Assembly (NCBI GenBank): GCA_030765055.1
Contig: CM060955.1
Coordinates: 157,324,006 to 157,388,005 of the forward strand
DNA: 64,000 bases
Direction: 5' to 3'
From: Mantis religiosa
Taxonomy: Eukaryota > Arthropoda > Insecta > Mantodea > Mantidae
Shown: positions 52,999-63,135 of the stretch, piece after piece
How positions within the stretch are numbered: position 1 is the stretch's first letter
Layout: the number at the start of each line of letters is the position of its first letter
The notes under the pieces: generated by a model
Database searches by the model: none
Seen by the model: the letters and a program-made list of their open reading frames with translations, nothing else
What the model was told of the DNA's origin: nothing
Program-made: the position numbers and the translations under genes

Positions 52999-54666
52999 AT
53001 GTTACAAAGCAATGAATTCACAAAATTGGAAAGTGATCCACTAAAACTCTGTATGGAAGAATTCGAGAGAACCTTAAAAGAAGTCCAGATATTATCTGAT
53101 ATACAGAAATCTAAAGTCAAACCAGACCACCCAGTATTACCAACACTTTATGCGTTGCCGAAAATTCATAAACCAGGAGATAAAATGAGGCCCATAATCA
53201 ACAACATAGATGCACCTACCTACAAGTTAGCCAAACATCTAGCACATACATTCGCATCACTGCCACAGTTCCACAGCCTAGCCGTTAAAAATCCATTAGA
53301 ATTAGTAGACAGGATCTCAAAATTGCATTTGGACACAGAAGACAAACTAGTACCATTTGATGTCACCTCTCTTTTTCCCAGTATTCCAACAGTTGAACTC
53401 ATGTTACTCCTCCAGAAATGGCTCATGCAAACTAACATTTCAGCAGAAGAAATAGAAGATCTCACAAAACTTACTCATTTATGCATACATCAAAATTTCT
53501 TTACATTCAACGGTAAATTCTATCAACAGACCTCAGGCCTAACAATGGGCAATGCACTTTCACCTTTCCTAGCCAACCTCTTTATGAGCTACTTTGAAAC
53601 ACATATTACATCATCCTTCCCATACATCTTCAAATACTGGTATAGATATGTTGATATTTTTGCCATTGTTCCACACAAATTCATATAAGATTCCTTAAAA
53701 CTATTGAATATACAGAATAGAGCAATAAAGTTCACAATAGAGATAGAAAAAGATGGCTACTTACCTTTCTTAGATTTGGAGATAATCCATGAATTAAATA
53801 ACATGTCTTTTGGCATCTACAGGAAGCCAACACAAACAGATAATTACATCAAGAATGATAGCTACAACCCTACACCCCACAAACATGCAGTTTTGGACAG
53901 CTTAGCATATAGACTAGTCAACATCCCATTGAAAAAGAATGAATACAACAAAGAATATAACCACATTATTAACATAGCTGCAATTAATGGATACAGTAAA
54001 CAATTAATAGATAAGAAAATTTGGAAATTCAAGAAACAGAAACACATATTGGATACCACAAAATTAACAGAATCAAAAACCAAGACACAGTTCAGGAAAT
54101 TCACATATCATCCCAGAATGCATCATAAATTCAAGATATTCAAGAAATACATCACCACCCTAGCCCCAATAAATAAATTCAGTTTAAAAAACTTATTATG
54201 CAACAACCTGAAAGACCCAGTACCTGAAAACAAGAAATCAGGTATATACAAAATCAACTGCTCAGATTGCAATAAGTTCTACATAGGAGAAACCAAAAGA
54301 AGTTTACAAATTAGGTTACAGGAACATATGAGATGTGTGAAATACAAACAAATAGAAAAATCAGCAATAGCTCACCATTTCTGGTCTACCAATTATGAAA
54401 TTGTACCAAATATAAAACTATTAAAATCAGCCAGTAATGCAGCCGAACTCGATGTTTGGGAAAAGTTGCTAATTATAAAAAACAAACAGTATACTTTAAA
54501 TTTCGAATTGCCGAATGAAAACTCTCTTTGGAAGTTCATCTCACAGACAGCAATGCTGCCACAGACAACCAGCTCACTTCAAGAAACCATGGATTCAACC
54601 AGTCAGTTAACTGCTGACGATGGGGACAAAACGTTTTCCGAAACATGTCCAAGTAAGGATAATTGA
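52999..54666 (+). pseudogene. PLE reverse transcriptase / GIY-YIG, one stop and one lost Asp codon
   Basis: A single frame with one internal stop (53689-53691). RT part: LPTLYALPKIHKPGDKMRPI (motifs 1-2), VPFDVTSLFPSIPTVEL (motif A Asp), FNGKFYQQTSGLTMGNALSP (motif B), WYRYVDIFAIVP (motif C, where YVDD has lost one Asp codon), FLDLEI. Connector: KFTYHPRMHHKFKIFKKY. Endonuclease: KSGIYKINCSDCNKFYIGET, RLQEHMRCVKYKQIEKSAIA, HHFWSTNYEI, then DVWEKLLIIKNKQYTLNFEL. About 555 codons, lacking the N-terminal part. Otherwise well preserved, so the copy is fairly young, but without the motif C Asp pair it should be dead. Confidence 0.9.
54608..54656 (+). ncRNA. Hammerhead-like core, PLE family D 3' end
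   Basis: CUGACGA (54614-54620), stem II GGGGA/TTTCC-type with G-U pairs (54621-54639), GAAA (54640-54643), CAUGUC with predicted cleavage after 54649. All core positions fit CUGANGA...GAAA...NUH with a minimal AC/GU stem III. It overlaps the last codons of the ORF. Stem I pairing is poor by eye. Confidence 0.6.
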
Positions 54667-54710
54667 AGTGATGTTTGTTTTTGAATTACTGACTCATTAC
54701 TTTCACAGTA

Positions 54711-55191
54711 GCCATATTATTATTATAATAGCGATAATAATATGACTTAAGGACACTAAAAATTGGAATTCATGCACACACAAAATAGAAAAGAAAGTTA
54801 ACCAGCGCAAGCAATTGTAGCACGTGGTCCAAACAAAATTTAACTGGCAACACAGTGTTGAATATGGAAGCCACACCTAGCAGCGACAATGCTGATTGGC
54901 TCTAGCAGATAGTTTTAACTTCCTGACCACGACACTGGATGTACAGACTCCCAGTACTACCAACAGAAGCTGTGTGTGAAAGAAATATTCGAATAGAGTG
55001 GTGTTGTAATGAATAGCTTGCATGATAATGAAATTGCAAGTTGGATTTCAGTGTTTTAAAGCTAATATAATTCTACACTTTCATTTTAAGGATAATTTTG
55101 AGGCTATGTTTTCAATTGCTCATTATGTACCTTCCCCCTCTGCCTCCTGCAACCGCGAAAGGTCATAGCCGGAGATACAGCGGCTGTACTG
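54711..55191 (-). mobile_element. Element X copy 3, truncated
   Basis: The minus strand matches copies 1 and 2 from the left TIR (ending ACAGCGGCTGTACTG at 55191, TA at 55192-55193) to ATGGCTACT at 54711, where it stops abruptly at the PLE. The right TIR is missing. Confidence 0.85.
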
Positions 55192-55193
55192 TA

Positions 55194-55670
55194 GTCTGTT
55201 TGAAAGACTTTATTATTGCATGTTTATGTATAATTGGGTTATAGCTATGTGTTGGCTTCCTGTGAATTCCAAATTTTATTTTTGTGTCATTCCTGATGAT
55301 ATTTAGGTCCAAGAAAGATTGTCCATTGGCTTCATTTTCTATTGTGAATTTGATAATGTTTGCTTGCAAATTGAGTAATTTTAATGCATCATCTAAATGT
55401 TTATTTTAAAGTTGCAAAGATGTCATCATATTGATACCAAACCTTGGAGATCCACGGGAAGGCCAGTTTAATTTGTGTTTCAAATGAACTGATAAATAAA
55501 TTTGCCAAAAATGGTGAAAGTGGGTTGCCCATGAATAACTCTGATTTCTGCATGTAGTATTTCAAATTAAAGCTGGAGAAGTTTTGTTCAATGGCATAAG
55601 TTAATGAGATGTGTTCTTCTGAGTTTACTGTTTCCATTTTTATTGTAGTTAGCCAGTTTTTTTAAATATA
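55194..55670 (-). pseudogene. PLE RT fragment (minus)
   Basis: Two minus frames: 55401-55637 with GNPLSPFLANLFISSFETQI (motif B end) and VWYQYDDIFATLK (motif C, Tyr-Asp-Asp preserved but Val lost), and 55163-55369 with FTIENEANGQSFLDLNII and GIHRKPTHSYNPIIHKHAI. It faces the family-D copy across element X copy 3. Confidence 0.8.
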
Positions 55671-55783
55671 TTGTGATATCAAATGAAACCGGTGTTTTAA
55701 TTTTTATCTTTGTCTTTAAGTTTTTCTACTAAGTGTACCACTGTCTTGGTATATATCTTAATTTAATAGTAGCATTTATAATA

Positions 55784-55965
55784 CAGGGTGTCCCACCTAA
55801 CTCTGCAACCTCAAATATCTCCGAAACAAAAATATAAAAATTCCAATTGGGCGGGAATGTACTGTCAGGGGCTCACACATACAAAGGTATGCACAATCCA
55901 TAAAGGTAAACAAATGACACTTTCAACACCAAATTGTGTTTTTTTAAATGGAACATTTGAATGAC
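55784..55965 (+). mobile_element. DNA-transposon end fragment
   Basis: TA then CAGGGTGTCCCACCTAACTC, a common insect Tc1/mariner-type terminus, followed by CTCCGAAACAAAAATATAAA. The opposite end was not found. Confidence 0.45.
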
Positions 55966-56170
55966 ATTAAAATGTCACGACAGCATGTTGGCCATGGTAG
56001 CTGAATTGATAAGAGTGACTGGATGGAAACCAGGAGATCCATGGTTTAAATCCCGGATGTGGTATTGAATTTTTCAGTTTGACTCTGTTTATTCAAAATG
56101 TTATCCTTTACATGGCTAGTGTGAAGGAATGATTAATTTCCATCAATTAATTTAAATAATGTGTGAAGTT
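55966..56170 (+). repeat. S2 tRNA-derived repeat, single plus copy
   Basis: TTGGCCATGGTAGCTGAATTG (A box, diverged), GGTTTAAATCCCGG (B box), TTGAATTTTTCAGTTTGAC, then GGCTAGTGTGAAGGAATG and TTAATTTCCATCAATTAA tail. Confidence 0.85.
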
Positions 56171-56800
56171 TCTTTATTTCTTTTAGGAGATTTCTTATGT
56201 GAGGGAGGTGTAGTTTTTTGCCATTTTTACAGGCCTTTCCTTTTTCATGAATTAACTCGTGTACTTCAAAAGGATAATTTATATTTTACCATTTATGTTA
56301 GATTTGACTGGTGTGTTCATCTGTGCGAGTGCTGAATGTTAGCAGTCATTTGATCAACTTCTGTTCTATCTGTTCTGGAGTTTTGAGTGGTGTTCTGAGT
56401 TCATTAAGGTTCAAGTTTATTTCTGAATCCTTTCCAATTTGTTTTTGGACTAAACTTAGGTGGTGCTTCCTTTTGTATCATCTTATGAGTAGATAATATT
56501 AAAGGTGTATGATCAGATGAAAGATCACAGTGATCTACTTCTATATTTTTATAAACCCGTAATAAAAAAGAAGTCGGTGATATCCGGCACGTTGCATAGT
56601 TAATGACAAACTAATCTCGCTAAAGTATGGTAGCTTCAAAGCATTAAATGTGAATTGAGAGGCAAATGTAATGTCACGTTTCTTGTTGCTACATGGGCTC
56701 CATTCTAAGATTATATGACAATCCAAGCAAAGTGGCAGAAATGTATTACTATGCTGGCATCTGTTGATGTAATTGTTAATACTTTCTCTATATGTGTGTT
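56171..56800 (-). pseudogene. LINE endonuclease remnant (minus)
   Basis: The minus strand reads DHCDLSSDHTPLILSTHKMI (the SDHxP motif of apurinic-type LINE endonucleases), then NWKGFRNKL and LRTPLKTPEQIEQKLIK, typical of the stretch following the endonuclease. Upstream, 56541-56825 is a worn open frame of the same element. No RT. Confidence 0.65.
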
Positions 56801-56807
56801 TGGAGGA

Positions 56808-56972
56808 ATTTATTAACAGTGACATCCAAATTAATCGTAAATACCATTTGCAGTTGGTTTATTGACACTCATCACTAATATAATAATAATAATAATAATA
56901 ATATACAATAATATAAAAAAGTAAGTGATGAGTGTCAATAAACCAACTACAAATAGTTTTTACGATTACTTT
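56808..56972. mobile_element. PLE family B minimal inverted pair
   Basis: Arms about 56811-56880 and 56926-56972 are complementary (GTTTATTGACACTCATCACT vs AGTGATGAGTGTCAATAAAC) around an (ATA)n spacer. Like the family-A copy at 15035 it consists of ends only, which makes it a second family with this form. Confidence 0.8.
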
Positions 56973-57097
56973 CTCTATAGCTTACCTGACAGCTCAAGTG
57001 TGGTACTATCTTCCCCCTAAAAAATACAGATATTGAGAGTTATTAATAATTTTTTTTGTTTCTCTCAACAGCTAAAAACTTAAATTATAAATAATGT

Positions 57098-57157
57098 AAA
57101 AAAAAAAAAAAAAAATTCCCAAAGCTTGTGAAACCAGGATTACCGTTTACTGCTTGT

Positions 57158-57190
<33 letters not shown>
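57098..57190. repeat. Poly(A) and poly(T) tracts
   Basis: A17 at about 57098-57114 and T32 at about 57160-57190, 45 bp apart; no attached element recognised. Confidence 0.9.
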
Positions 57191-57194
<4 letters not shown>

Positions 57195-57770
57195 ATGTTT
57201 GTGCATTCTTTTCCCTTAAGCAAATTGCACTTCCAGCAAGTTCATCTAATTTACCTTCCACTATAAGCTTGTTTCTGCAACATATTCCAGTTTCCACCAG
57301 CCTGTTCTCACTGTTTCACTGAAGCAAAACTATCACTGAGACACCAGCTAACTCTGCTGATAAATTGACTGCATCCTCAACTGTTAGGATAAATTTTGCG
57401 CAACTTGCAAAAAGAATTCTTATATTTTTCACCAACTTTTAGTGGTTTCATCTGGAATGTTTCATATATTGCACAGAAGTGGCCATATTATACAAACTAA
57501 TGCTGCACTTCATAGTCCTCTTAACTGTGCAACCACAATAGGTATTTCTATTAATACATACAAATACTTTACATTTATGAAACACAATACAATTCACTAT
57601 TATTTGACTGTTGCATCTATAATAGGGGATTATTTTGGTATTATAAGTGCTTTTTATTTTTAAACAGTATATATAAGAAATAATTGAAATAAAATTCTAA
57701 ATTATATCCTCCTTTTTGCAAGCATTACAAGGCTGAATCATATGTATGCACATTTTAAAAATAGTCAGTA
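57191..57770. other. Intron 5 sequence, nothing recognised
   Basis: Short open frames only. Confidence 0.5.
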
Positions 57771-57772
57771 TA

Positions 57773-58551
57773 CAGAGTGCAACAAAAAGGTATGCCAAAA
57801 CATTAGAAAACATTTCTTGCATATAGAGGGTAAAACAAATGTTATATGAACATAGAACCAGAAGTTATTTCCATAGTAGAGCTCTTTTTCTACAACTTTG
57901 CTTACACGATGAGATGTATAATATGCCGCTGTTCTGTGGCCATAACCCCTCAACAGAACAGTGATTTAATTGCACAGTAGTAAACATTCAGTTTTATATC
58001 TGGTTAAATTGGGTGGAGGTGATGCATTTCACTGTTATTGTGCTGCAGTACGCATGTTAGGCACCAGTATTCAGTTCATGCATGGTGGAGCTGCTTCTCA
58101 TTTTGGGCTTTCTGTCTGTCGATTTTTGAGTAGCACGTTTCCTGATGGATAGGAAGAGGTGGACCAAATCTGCAGCCTCCATGTTTGCCTAACTTGAACC
58201 AACTAGATTTTTATTTGTGGGGACTTTTGGAATCTATTATTTATGCAACTCCAGTTGCAGATGTAGGGACACTTCATGCACATATTGGGAAGGCTGCCAG
58301 ACAATATGAAATTCTCCAAGCCTAAACAGCGCATTAGGGAGTACATGCAATGGCAGGTTAACAGATGCATTGCAGCTAATGGAAGCCATTTTGAACATGT
58401 GCTATGATTTCCTGTTTTCCAACACTTCTGTCATTGAGTGTTATGGTATGGAGCTGTAGAAAAAGTGCTCTTAAAAGGAAAGAATATTTTTTATTCTCTG
58501 TCTGCAAGGAATGTTTTCTCAAATTTTTGACATACTTTTTGTTACACTCTG
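57773..58551 (+). mobile_element. Mariner-type element, internally deleted
   Basis: TIRs CAGAGTGCAACAAAAAGGTA (57773 on) and CATACTTTTTGTTACACTCTG (to 58551), with TA at 57771-57772 and 58552-58553. Contains only the C-terminal part of a transposase: MHGGAASHFGLSVCRFLSST FPDG, LDFYLWG-like and MKFSKPKQRIREYMQWQVNR CIAANGSHFEHVL, with stops. Confidence 0.85.
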
Positions 58552-58553
58552 TA

Positions 58554-58954
58554 GAGCACATACAGGCAGAGTTCCTTTATTAGAATCTGTGAAAGAAGAA
58601 TGCAGCCCTTTGGTATTAATTCAGCAACTGTAATTTAAATGGCAATGGTGAAAATCAATTCAACACAAACCACATCCTCTCTCTAATGGAAAGGGAGTAA
58701 TGACTGATTCACAGCTAAGGACAGTAAGAAAGCAAGAGTGATAAACTTAAAACATATATTGTAATATGTATTATGATTTGTTAGGTTTCCTAGATCCCAA
58801 GAACAGCAGAGAAGACGACCAAGTTTTAAATGTTCTCATTCCCAAGTGCAGAATATTAAATTCATTTTGTGCATATTAGACTCTTCACTATTGAAATTAT
58901 CAAAGGCAGCTGTGATATAAAACCACTGCTAGAGCCCTCTCTTGTAGCAAACTG
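58554..58954. other. Intron 5 sequence, nothing recognised
   Basis: No ORF or repeat boundary recognised. Confidence 0.5.
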
Positions 58955-59202
58955 GTGCCCACCTTGGTAGCGTAGATGGTAGCGTGTCTGCCTCTCGTTC
59001 AAAAGGTCCCAAGTTTGAATCTCGGTCAGGGTGAGCTATCCAGATAAGGTTTTTTGCCCGGGTTTTCCCTTATCCTGAAAGACAAAAATCTGGTAACTCT
59101 AAGCTCTATGGACCCTGGGCTCATTTGAGCATCATTTCACCCCATCCACTCATCGTCCGATATGACTTAATGTTGGAGGACATAAATTAAAAAAAAACTA
59201 GC
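58955..59202 (+). repeat. tRNA-derived SINE, family S1
   Basis: CACCTTGGTAGCGTAGATGG, CAAGTTTGAATCTCGGTCAGG, GGGTTTTCCCTTATCC, CATCGTCCGATATGACTTAA, ending AAATTAAAAAAAAAC. Confidence 0.9.
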
Positions 59203-59600
59203 AAACTGTAAAAATGAAACTGAAAGAAATTCTAGCATATGTGCATCCTAACCTCAAGTACTGATGTCTGCATATCCAATAAAATTGATTTTTAAGCAAA
59301 AATGTCAGTATAGTTTGTTTATATGAAATTCAGGACTGGCTTTTGCTTGATAAACTACCAAAAAGTGATAGAAATAGCAAAGAGCAACAAGCAACTGTAA
59401 TGTATGCCATTAATAAGGGAATGAAAACTTGGTATGATTAGAAGAATTAGAAATAACAGTGAATCTGAATTTATAAAATGTTCATTGGATTTTACATTTG
59501 CAACCTGCATTATATCGACTAAATTGGTGGTAGATGGATAAAAGATCATTAGTCATTATCAATATGCATTGCTATTCTCATTACTCAGGTATTATAAACC
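59203..59600. other. Intron 5 sequence, nothing recognised
   Basis: AT-rich; no features recognised. Confidence 0.5.
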
Positions 59601-59604
59601 AGTC

Positions 59605-59742
59605 TTAAATTGTGCGGGATTTGAACCCTGGATCTCCTGGTTTCCGTCCAGTCGCTCTAACCCATTGAGCTACCATGGCCAATGTGCCGTCCTGACATTA
59701 AATTCTCCATTGGACTTGGTTTATTTTCCCAGTAAACCACTA
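59605..59742 (-). repeat. S2 tRNA-derived repeat (minus), left part of a split copy
   Basis: GGATTTGAACCCTGGATCTCC (B-box complement), GCTCTAACCCATTGAGCTACC (A-box complement), then the S2 5' region up to AGTAAACCACTA, where the DD82E transposon is inserted. It resumes at 61841 with GGGGCTCTCGCATCCGAGAT. Confidence 0.9.
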
Positions 59743-61838
59743 TTCTCTGTTTCATATAACCTTGCCCGGCTGAAATTTATCACTCCGCGTTCAACAACCC
59801 TCCCCCTCGCCCTAATTGGCTAATGCTTTCGCGCCATAGGCCATAGGCGGTGCCTTCCCGTTACATTGAAACTGCAGTAAACGTCAAATGCCAGGAGATA
59901 GCTAAAATCATGCAAATAAGTATATGAAGGCATGCAAAAATACAAGTTTATAATGAAACTGAACTCACGCGTTATGGAGAATCTGGTAATGGAGTAATCC
60001 CCTCCATCTCGGATTCGGATTCTGATTCTGCAGTAACAGTTTCGCTGTCGGAACTCTCCGTAGGGTTTATAATTATGCTCTCTATTACGTTGTCGACGAT
60101 GCCATCCAGCTCCCACATTTTGTTTTCTTCTTTGAGCACATGATGAATAGCCTTTTTCCATGTTTCGTCGCTGATCTCCGAAAATGCTGTGGTAAGCAAT
60201 GGCCTGATATCATTCAACTTAAATGTTCTATTGTTTCTCGCTACGAATCCTTTAATTTGGCTCCAAATAAGCTCAATTGGATTTAAAATCCAGTGATATG
60301 GTGGAAGCCAGAGTACCTCATGACCAGCTGACCTTGCCATTTCATCGATTACGTATTTATCACAATCGCTGGCATGCTTTACTACAAGTTCCAGTAGTTC
60401 TGCCTTAATAAGGGATTCATTTACAACTTCATTTTTTGCACGCAGCCACTCAATAATGTCTTGTTTCTTCCAGGATGTATTTTGTTTCTTTTCGACACGA
60501 ACGCTGTGGTAAGGAGCATTGTCCATTACAATTATGCTGTTTGGTTCCAGTTTTGCTAACACACTCGCAAACCACTGCTGAAACACATGTCCATTCATAT
60601 CTTCATGGTAATCACCGGTTTTCTTTGACTCAAACAGTAGTAGACCATCTTCCACAAAACCACTATCACTTCCTATATGAGTGACAATCAGTCTTCGGCC
60701 TTTTCCACTGGGATTTTTTAAACCAGAAGACATACCTTGCAAAAATGCTTGTCTTTCAGTCTTAATAGTCGAGTCACGCCATAGTTTACTTGTCGTAAGC
60801 CCTTCATTCACCCAAGTCTCGTCTAGGTAGTATATTTTGCGATTTGTATCCCGGTATTGTCTGATTGTCCTTAAATAACGTCTTCGCCACACAGCAATAT
60901 CGCCTCTGTCTCTCAGTACATTTTTCTTGCCCCTTTTTTCATTCACAAACCCCAGCTGTATAAGCAATCTATACAGACTAGATCTGCTGAAATTTGGTAA
61001 ATCTGCATCCTCATTTACAGCAGACAAAATTTTATTTATGTTAGGGAGTTCGTTTCTAAAGAAAAAACTATGCACATGACGACGTACAGCAGTTTTAACG
61101 AACTCATCGCATTCTCCGAGCACGCGCTTTTCTTTATTCCTGCGTTTGCCTGGAGTGGTAAGTTTTCCTGTTTTCTCAACTTCACGTCGCGATGTTCCTA
61201 TGGACCTAACACTCACACCTGTAAGTTCGGAGCACAACTGTTCGACTTCCCTCACTAACAAAGACGGATTCTTCTCTGTGAGTGCATTAAACACATGCAA
61301 CACAATTCTTTTTTCACCGCTTTGTAATGGCTTACCCTTACGATGCTTCAGCGAAAAACTGGCGGTAGACTCTGCCATTATACATATAATAAGTACATGC
61401 GCAATAAACGATGGATAAAATAACGTATCTCTCGAACGCGCACAGTACACCTTCTAATGACAATGACTAATCCAGTTCAGAACAAGGTCAGTGATAAAAC
61501 TCATATAAACAAATATATGTAATTCACAACCGCTAAAGCACGTGCTCTTGTGTAATCAGAAAGGCAGGCCTAGATGCAAAGGGACCTCCTCTTTACTTTG
61601 TTTAAGAATTAACATGCATTTCAGATAAATTAACTCTGTTGCGTAATATATTTAATTGAAACAGTTATGAAAGTAAATATTTGACAATTCTCTTTCAACA
61701 TATGAAGATATATCACCATGTTAAATAACAAACTAATTTTTACCGCAAAACAGTCTCTACCAAACAGCAGCCAATGAGAGGAGATGAGGTCACGTGACCG
61801 TTAAGAGATTACCGGGCAAGCTTACGTGAAACAAGGTA
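59743..61838 (-). mobile_element. Complete IS630-Tc1-mariner element, DD82E (Sailor-like)
   Basis: 2096 bp bounded by imperfect TIRs (left TTCTCTGTTTCATATAACCT, right end complement TACCTTGTTTCACGTAAGCT, both leading into TTGCCCGG) and TA duplications (59741-59742, 61839-61840). Removing the element and one TA restores an S2 repeat reading CCACTAGGGGCTCTCGC. It contains a single intact transposase gene on the minus strand. Less AT-rich than its surroundings within the gene. Looks young and possibly still active. Confidence 0.9.
59972..61378 (-). CDS. Transposase, IS630-Tc1-mariner superfamily, DD82E
   Basis: 468 residues from the Met at 61378 (MAESTASFSLKHRKGK); the frame is open 24 codons further upstream, to 61450, but MAES is the likelier start. 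Order: N-terminal HTH (about residues 20-75), RRHVHSFFFRNELPNI and YRLLIQLGFVNEKRGKKN (second HTH/linker), then the RNase-H-like DDE core with YYLDETWVNEG (D186), IIVMDNAPYHS (D286) and WILNPIELIW (E369). The last two are separated by 82 residues, far more than in mariner or Tc1, because of a helical insert (IIEWLRAKNEVVNESLIKAE). The C-terminus is acidic (SESESEMEG). No internal stop or frameshift: all three catalytic residues present. Confidence 0.9.
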   Translation of the reverse strand: MAESTASFSLKHRKGKPLQSGEKRIVLHVFNALTEKNPSLLVREVEQLCSELTGVSVRSIGTSRREVEKTGKLTTPGKRRNKEKRVLGECDEFVKTAVRRHVHSFFFRNELPNINKILSAVNEDADLPNFSRSSLYRLLIQLGFVNEKRGKKNVLRDRGDIAVWRRRYLRTIRQYRDTNRKIYYLDETWVNEGLTTSKLWRDSTIKTERQAFLQGMSSGLKNPSGKGRRLIVTHIGSDSGFVEDGLLLFESKKTGDYHEDMNGHVFQQWFASVLAKLEPNSIIVMDNAPYHSVRVEKKQNTSWKKQDIIEWLRAKNEVVNESLIKAELLELVVKHASDCDKYVIDEMARSAGHEVLWLPPYHWILNPIELIWSQIKGFVARNNRTFKLNDIRPLLTTAFSEISDETWKKAIHHVLKEENKMWELDGIVDNVIESIIINPTESSDSETVTAESESESEMEGITPLPDSP

Positions 61839-61840
61839 TA

Positions 61841-62465
61841 GGGGCTCTCGCATCCGAGATATACCATTTGTGGCGACTTACTATCGTAAGTGCTTGAGTC
61901 CCAGGCTTATCATTTAACTCTTATTATTTAAGTTAATTGATGGAAATTAATCATTTCTTCACACTAGCCGTATATGGGCTAAGGTTTTTGATAGTCAACA
62001 TGAAAAATTCAATGACATTGCCGGGATTTGAACCACGGATCTCCTGGTTTCCATCCAGTCGCTCTAACCCATTGAGCTACCATGGCCAACGTGCTGTCCT
62101 GACATTAAATTCTCCATTTGACTCGTATATTTCCCTAGTAAACCACTAGGGGCTCTCACATCCAAGATACACCATTGTGGCAACTTACTGTCATAAGTAC
62201 TTGAGTCCCAGGCTTCATCATTTAACTCTTATTTTTTAGTTAATTGATGGAAATTAATCATTTCTTCACACTAGCCGTCAGGACGGCATGTTGGCCATGG
62301 TAGCTCAATGGGTTAGAGGGACTGGATGGAAACCTGGAGATCCGTGGCTCAAATCCTGGCCATGGCATTGGATTTTTCATGTTGACTCTATCAAAAACCA
62401 TAGCCTATATACGGCTAGTGTAAAGAAATTATTAATTTCCATGAATTAACTAAAAGTTATGATCT
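61841..62465. repeat. S2 tRNA-derived repeats: tandem minus units, then inverted plus unit
   Basis: 61841-61960 is the 5' part of the copy split by the transposon. It continues head to tail with a second minus unit (about 61935-62150 plus its 5' part to 62235). A third partial minus tail (62236-62277) meets a plus unit (62279-62465) with a full tRNA-like body at 62294-62366, whose acceptor arms GCCATGG/CCATGGC pair perfectly. Confidence 0.85.
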
Positions 62466-62931
62466 TATATTCCATGGTTTATTATTAGTAAATAAGTGTG
62501 TGAATGCTATTTTGTGTAACTTCCAAATGCAGATGTGTTCTTTGAGGATTACTGTAGTCATTGTAACATTTATTATTTCAGAACACTTATTGTATTGCTC
62601 AGTAAATTATACTTAAGTTTGCTACATTACTGCTATAACTGGCCCATTTTACTCTAGCATTATTTAGTGAATTAAACCCCCAGAACCAATGAAAGCTTTT
62701 CTAATTCCAACATTGTAACAGTTGAAATGAGTGCCGGCAAGCCTGCCAAACCGGATGGAACCTCAAAGTAATTCTCACAGTTGCTACTTCAGTCATGTAA
62801 CAGTTGTGCATGAACATTAGGCAGAAAGAAACTACTAAAATCCTGTAGTTCTACTTTCCTGAAATTGAATTCATTATTGATTTTGCTCAGTTTTTCTTTA
62901 TATGATACAGCATGCATCTATTGTTTTTCAG
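62466..62931. other. Intron 5 end, nothing recognised
   Basis: Ends with the acceptor TTGTTTTTCAG. No other feature. Confidence 0.5.
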
Positions 62932-63135
62932 AGAATTCTGTGTGTGAAGCAGAGGAAAATGACAGGGAACAGAAAGACATTGACGCCGTTACACCTGTTT
63001 CAATGACGTCCAAAGATGATATCGAATTTACACCAGTTCATTACAGTCCGTTTGTGACAAAGGAAAGGGGCAGTTCAAGGAAATCAAAGGGTAGTTCAAG
63101 GAAATTGATGGGTGGTTCAAGGAAATCTTTGCTCT
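62932..63135 (+). CDS. DLGAP5: HURP/DLGAP5 (mars)-like, exon 6 (last in window)
   Basis: Acceptor GTTTTTCAG, donor CT|GTGAGT. Two bases complete a Glu codon with exon 5; ends in phase 1, so the gene continues past the window. Translation: ENSVCEAEENDREQKDIDAV, TPVSMTSKDDIEFTPVHYSP, FVTKERGSSRKSKGSSRKLM GGSRKSLL. The FxPVxxSPFVTxxRG block resembles the conserved core of DLGAP/HURP proteins (F-SP(Y/F)V-xxRG) ahead of the GKAP-homology region. The last 21 residues are three tandem GSSRKxx units, unusual at this position, where other members continue with a charged helix. Confidence 0.78.

Larger units (their letters stand above)
52965..54705 (+). mobile_element. PLE family D, long nearly open copy
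   Basis: Begins about 95 bp after exon 5 and carries RT motifs through GIY-YIG and a hammerhead-like end in one frame. The 5' part of the ORF and any terminal repeat are missing. The 3' end (GAATTACTGACTCATTAC) abuts element X copy 3, so a target duplication cannot be seen. Same orientation as the host gene. Confidence 0.85.

Noticed and set aside
62294..62366. Possible genuine tRNA genes in the S2 repeats (also near 4915, 18266, 18566, 50490)
   Set aside because: Dispersed copies with common flanks, C at position 33 and a mismatched T stem indicate a tRNA-derived repeat, not functional genes.
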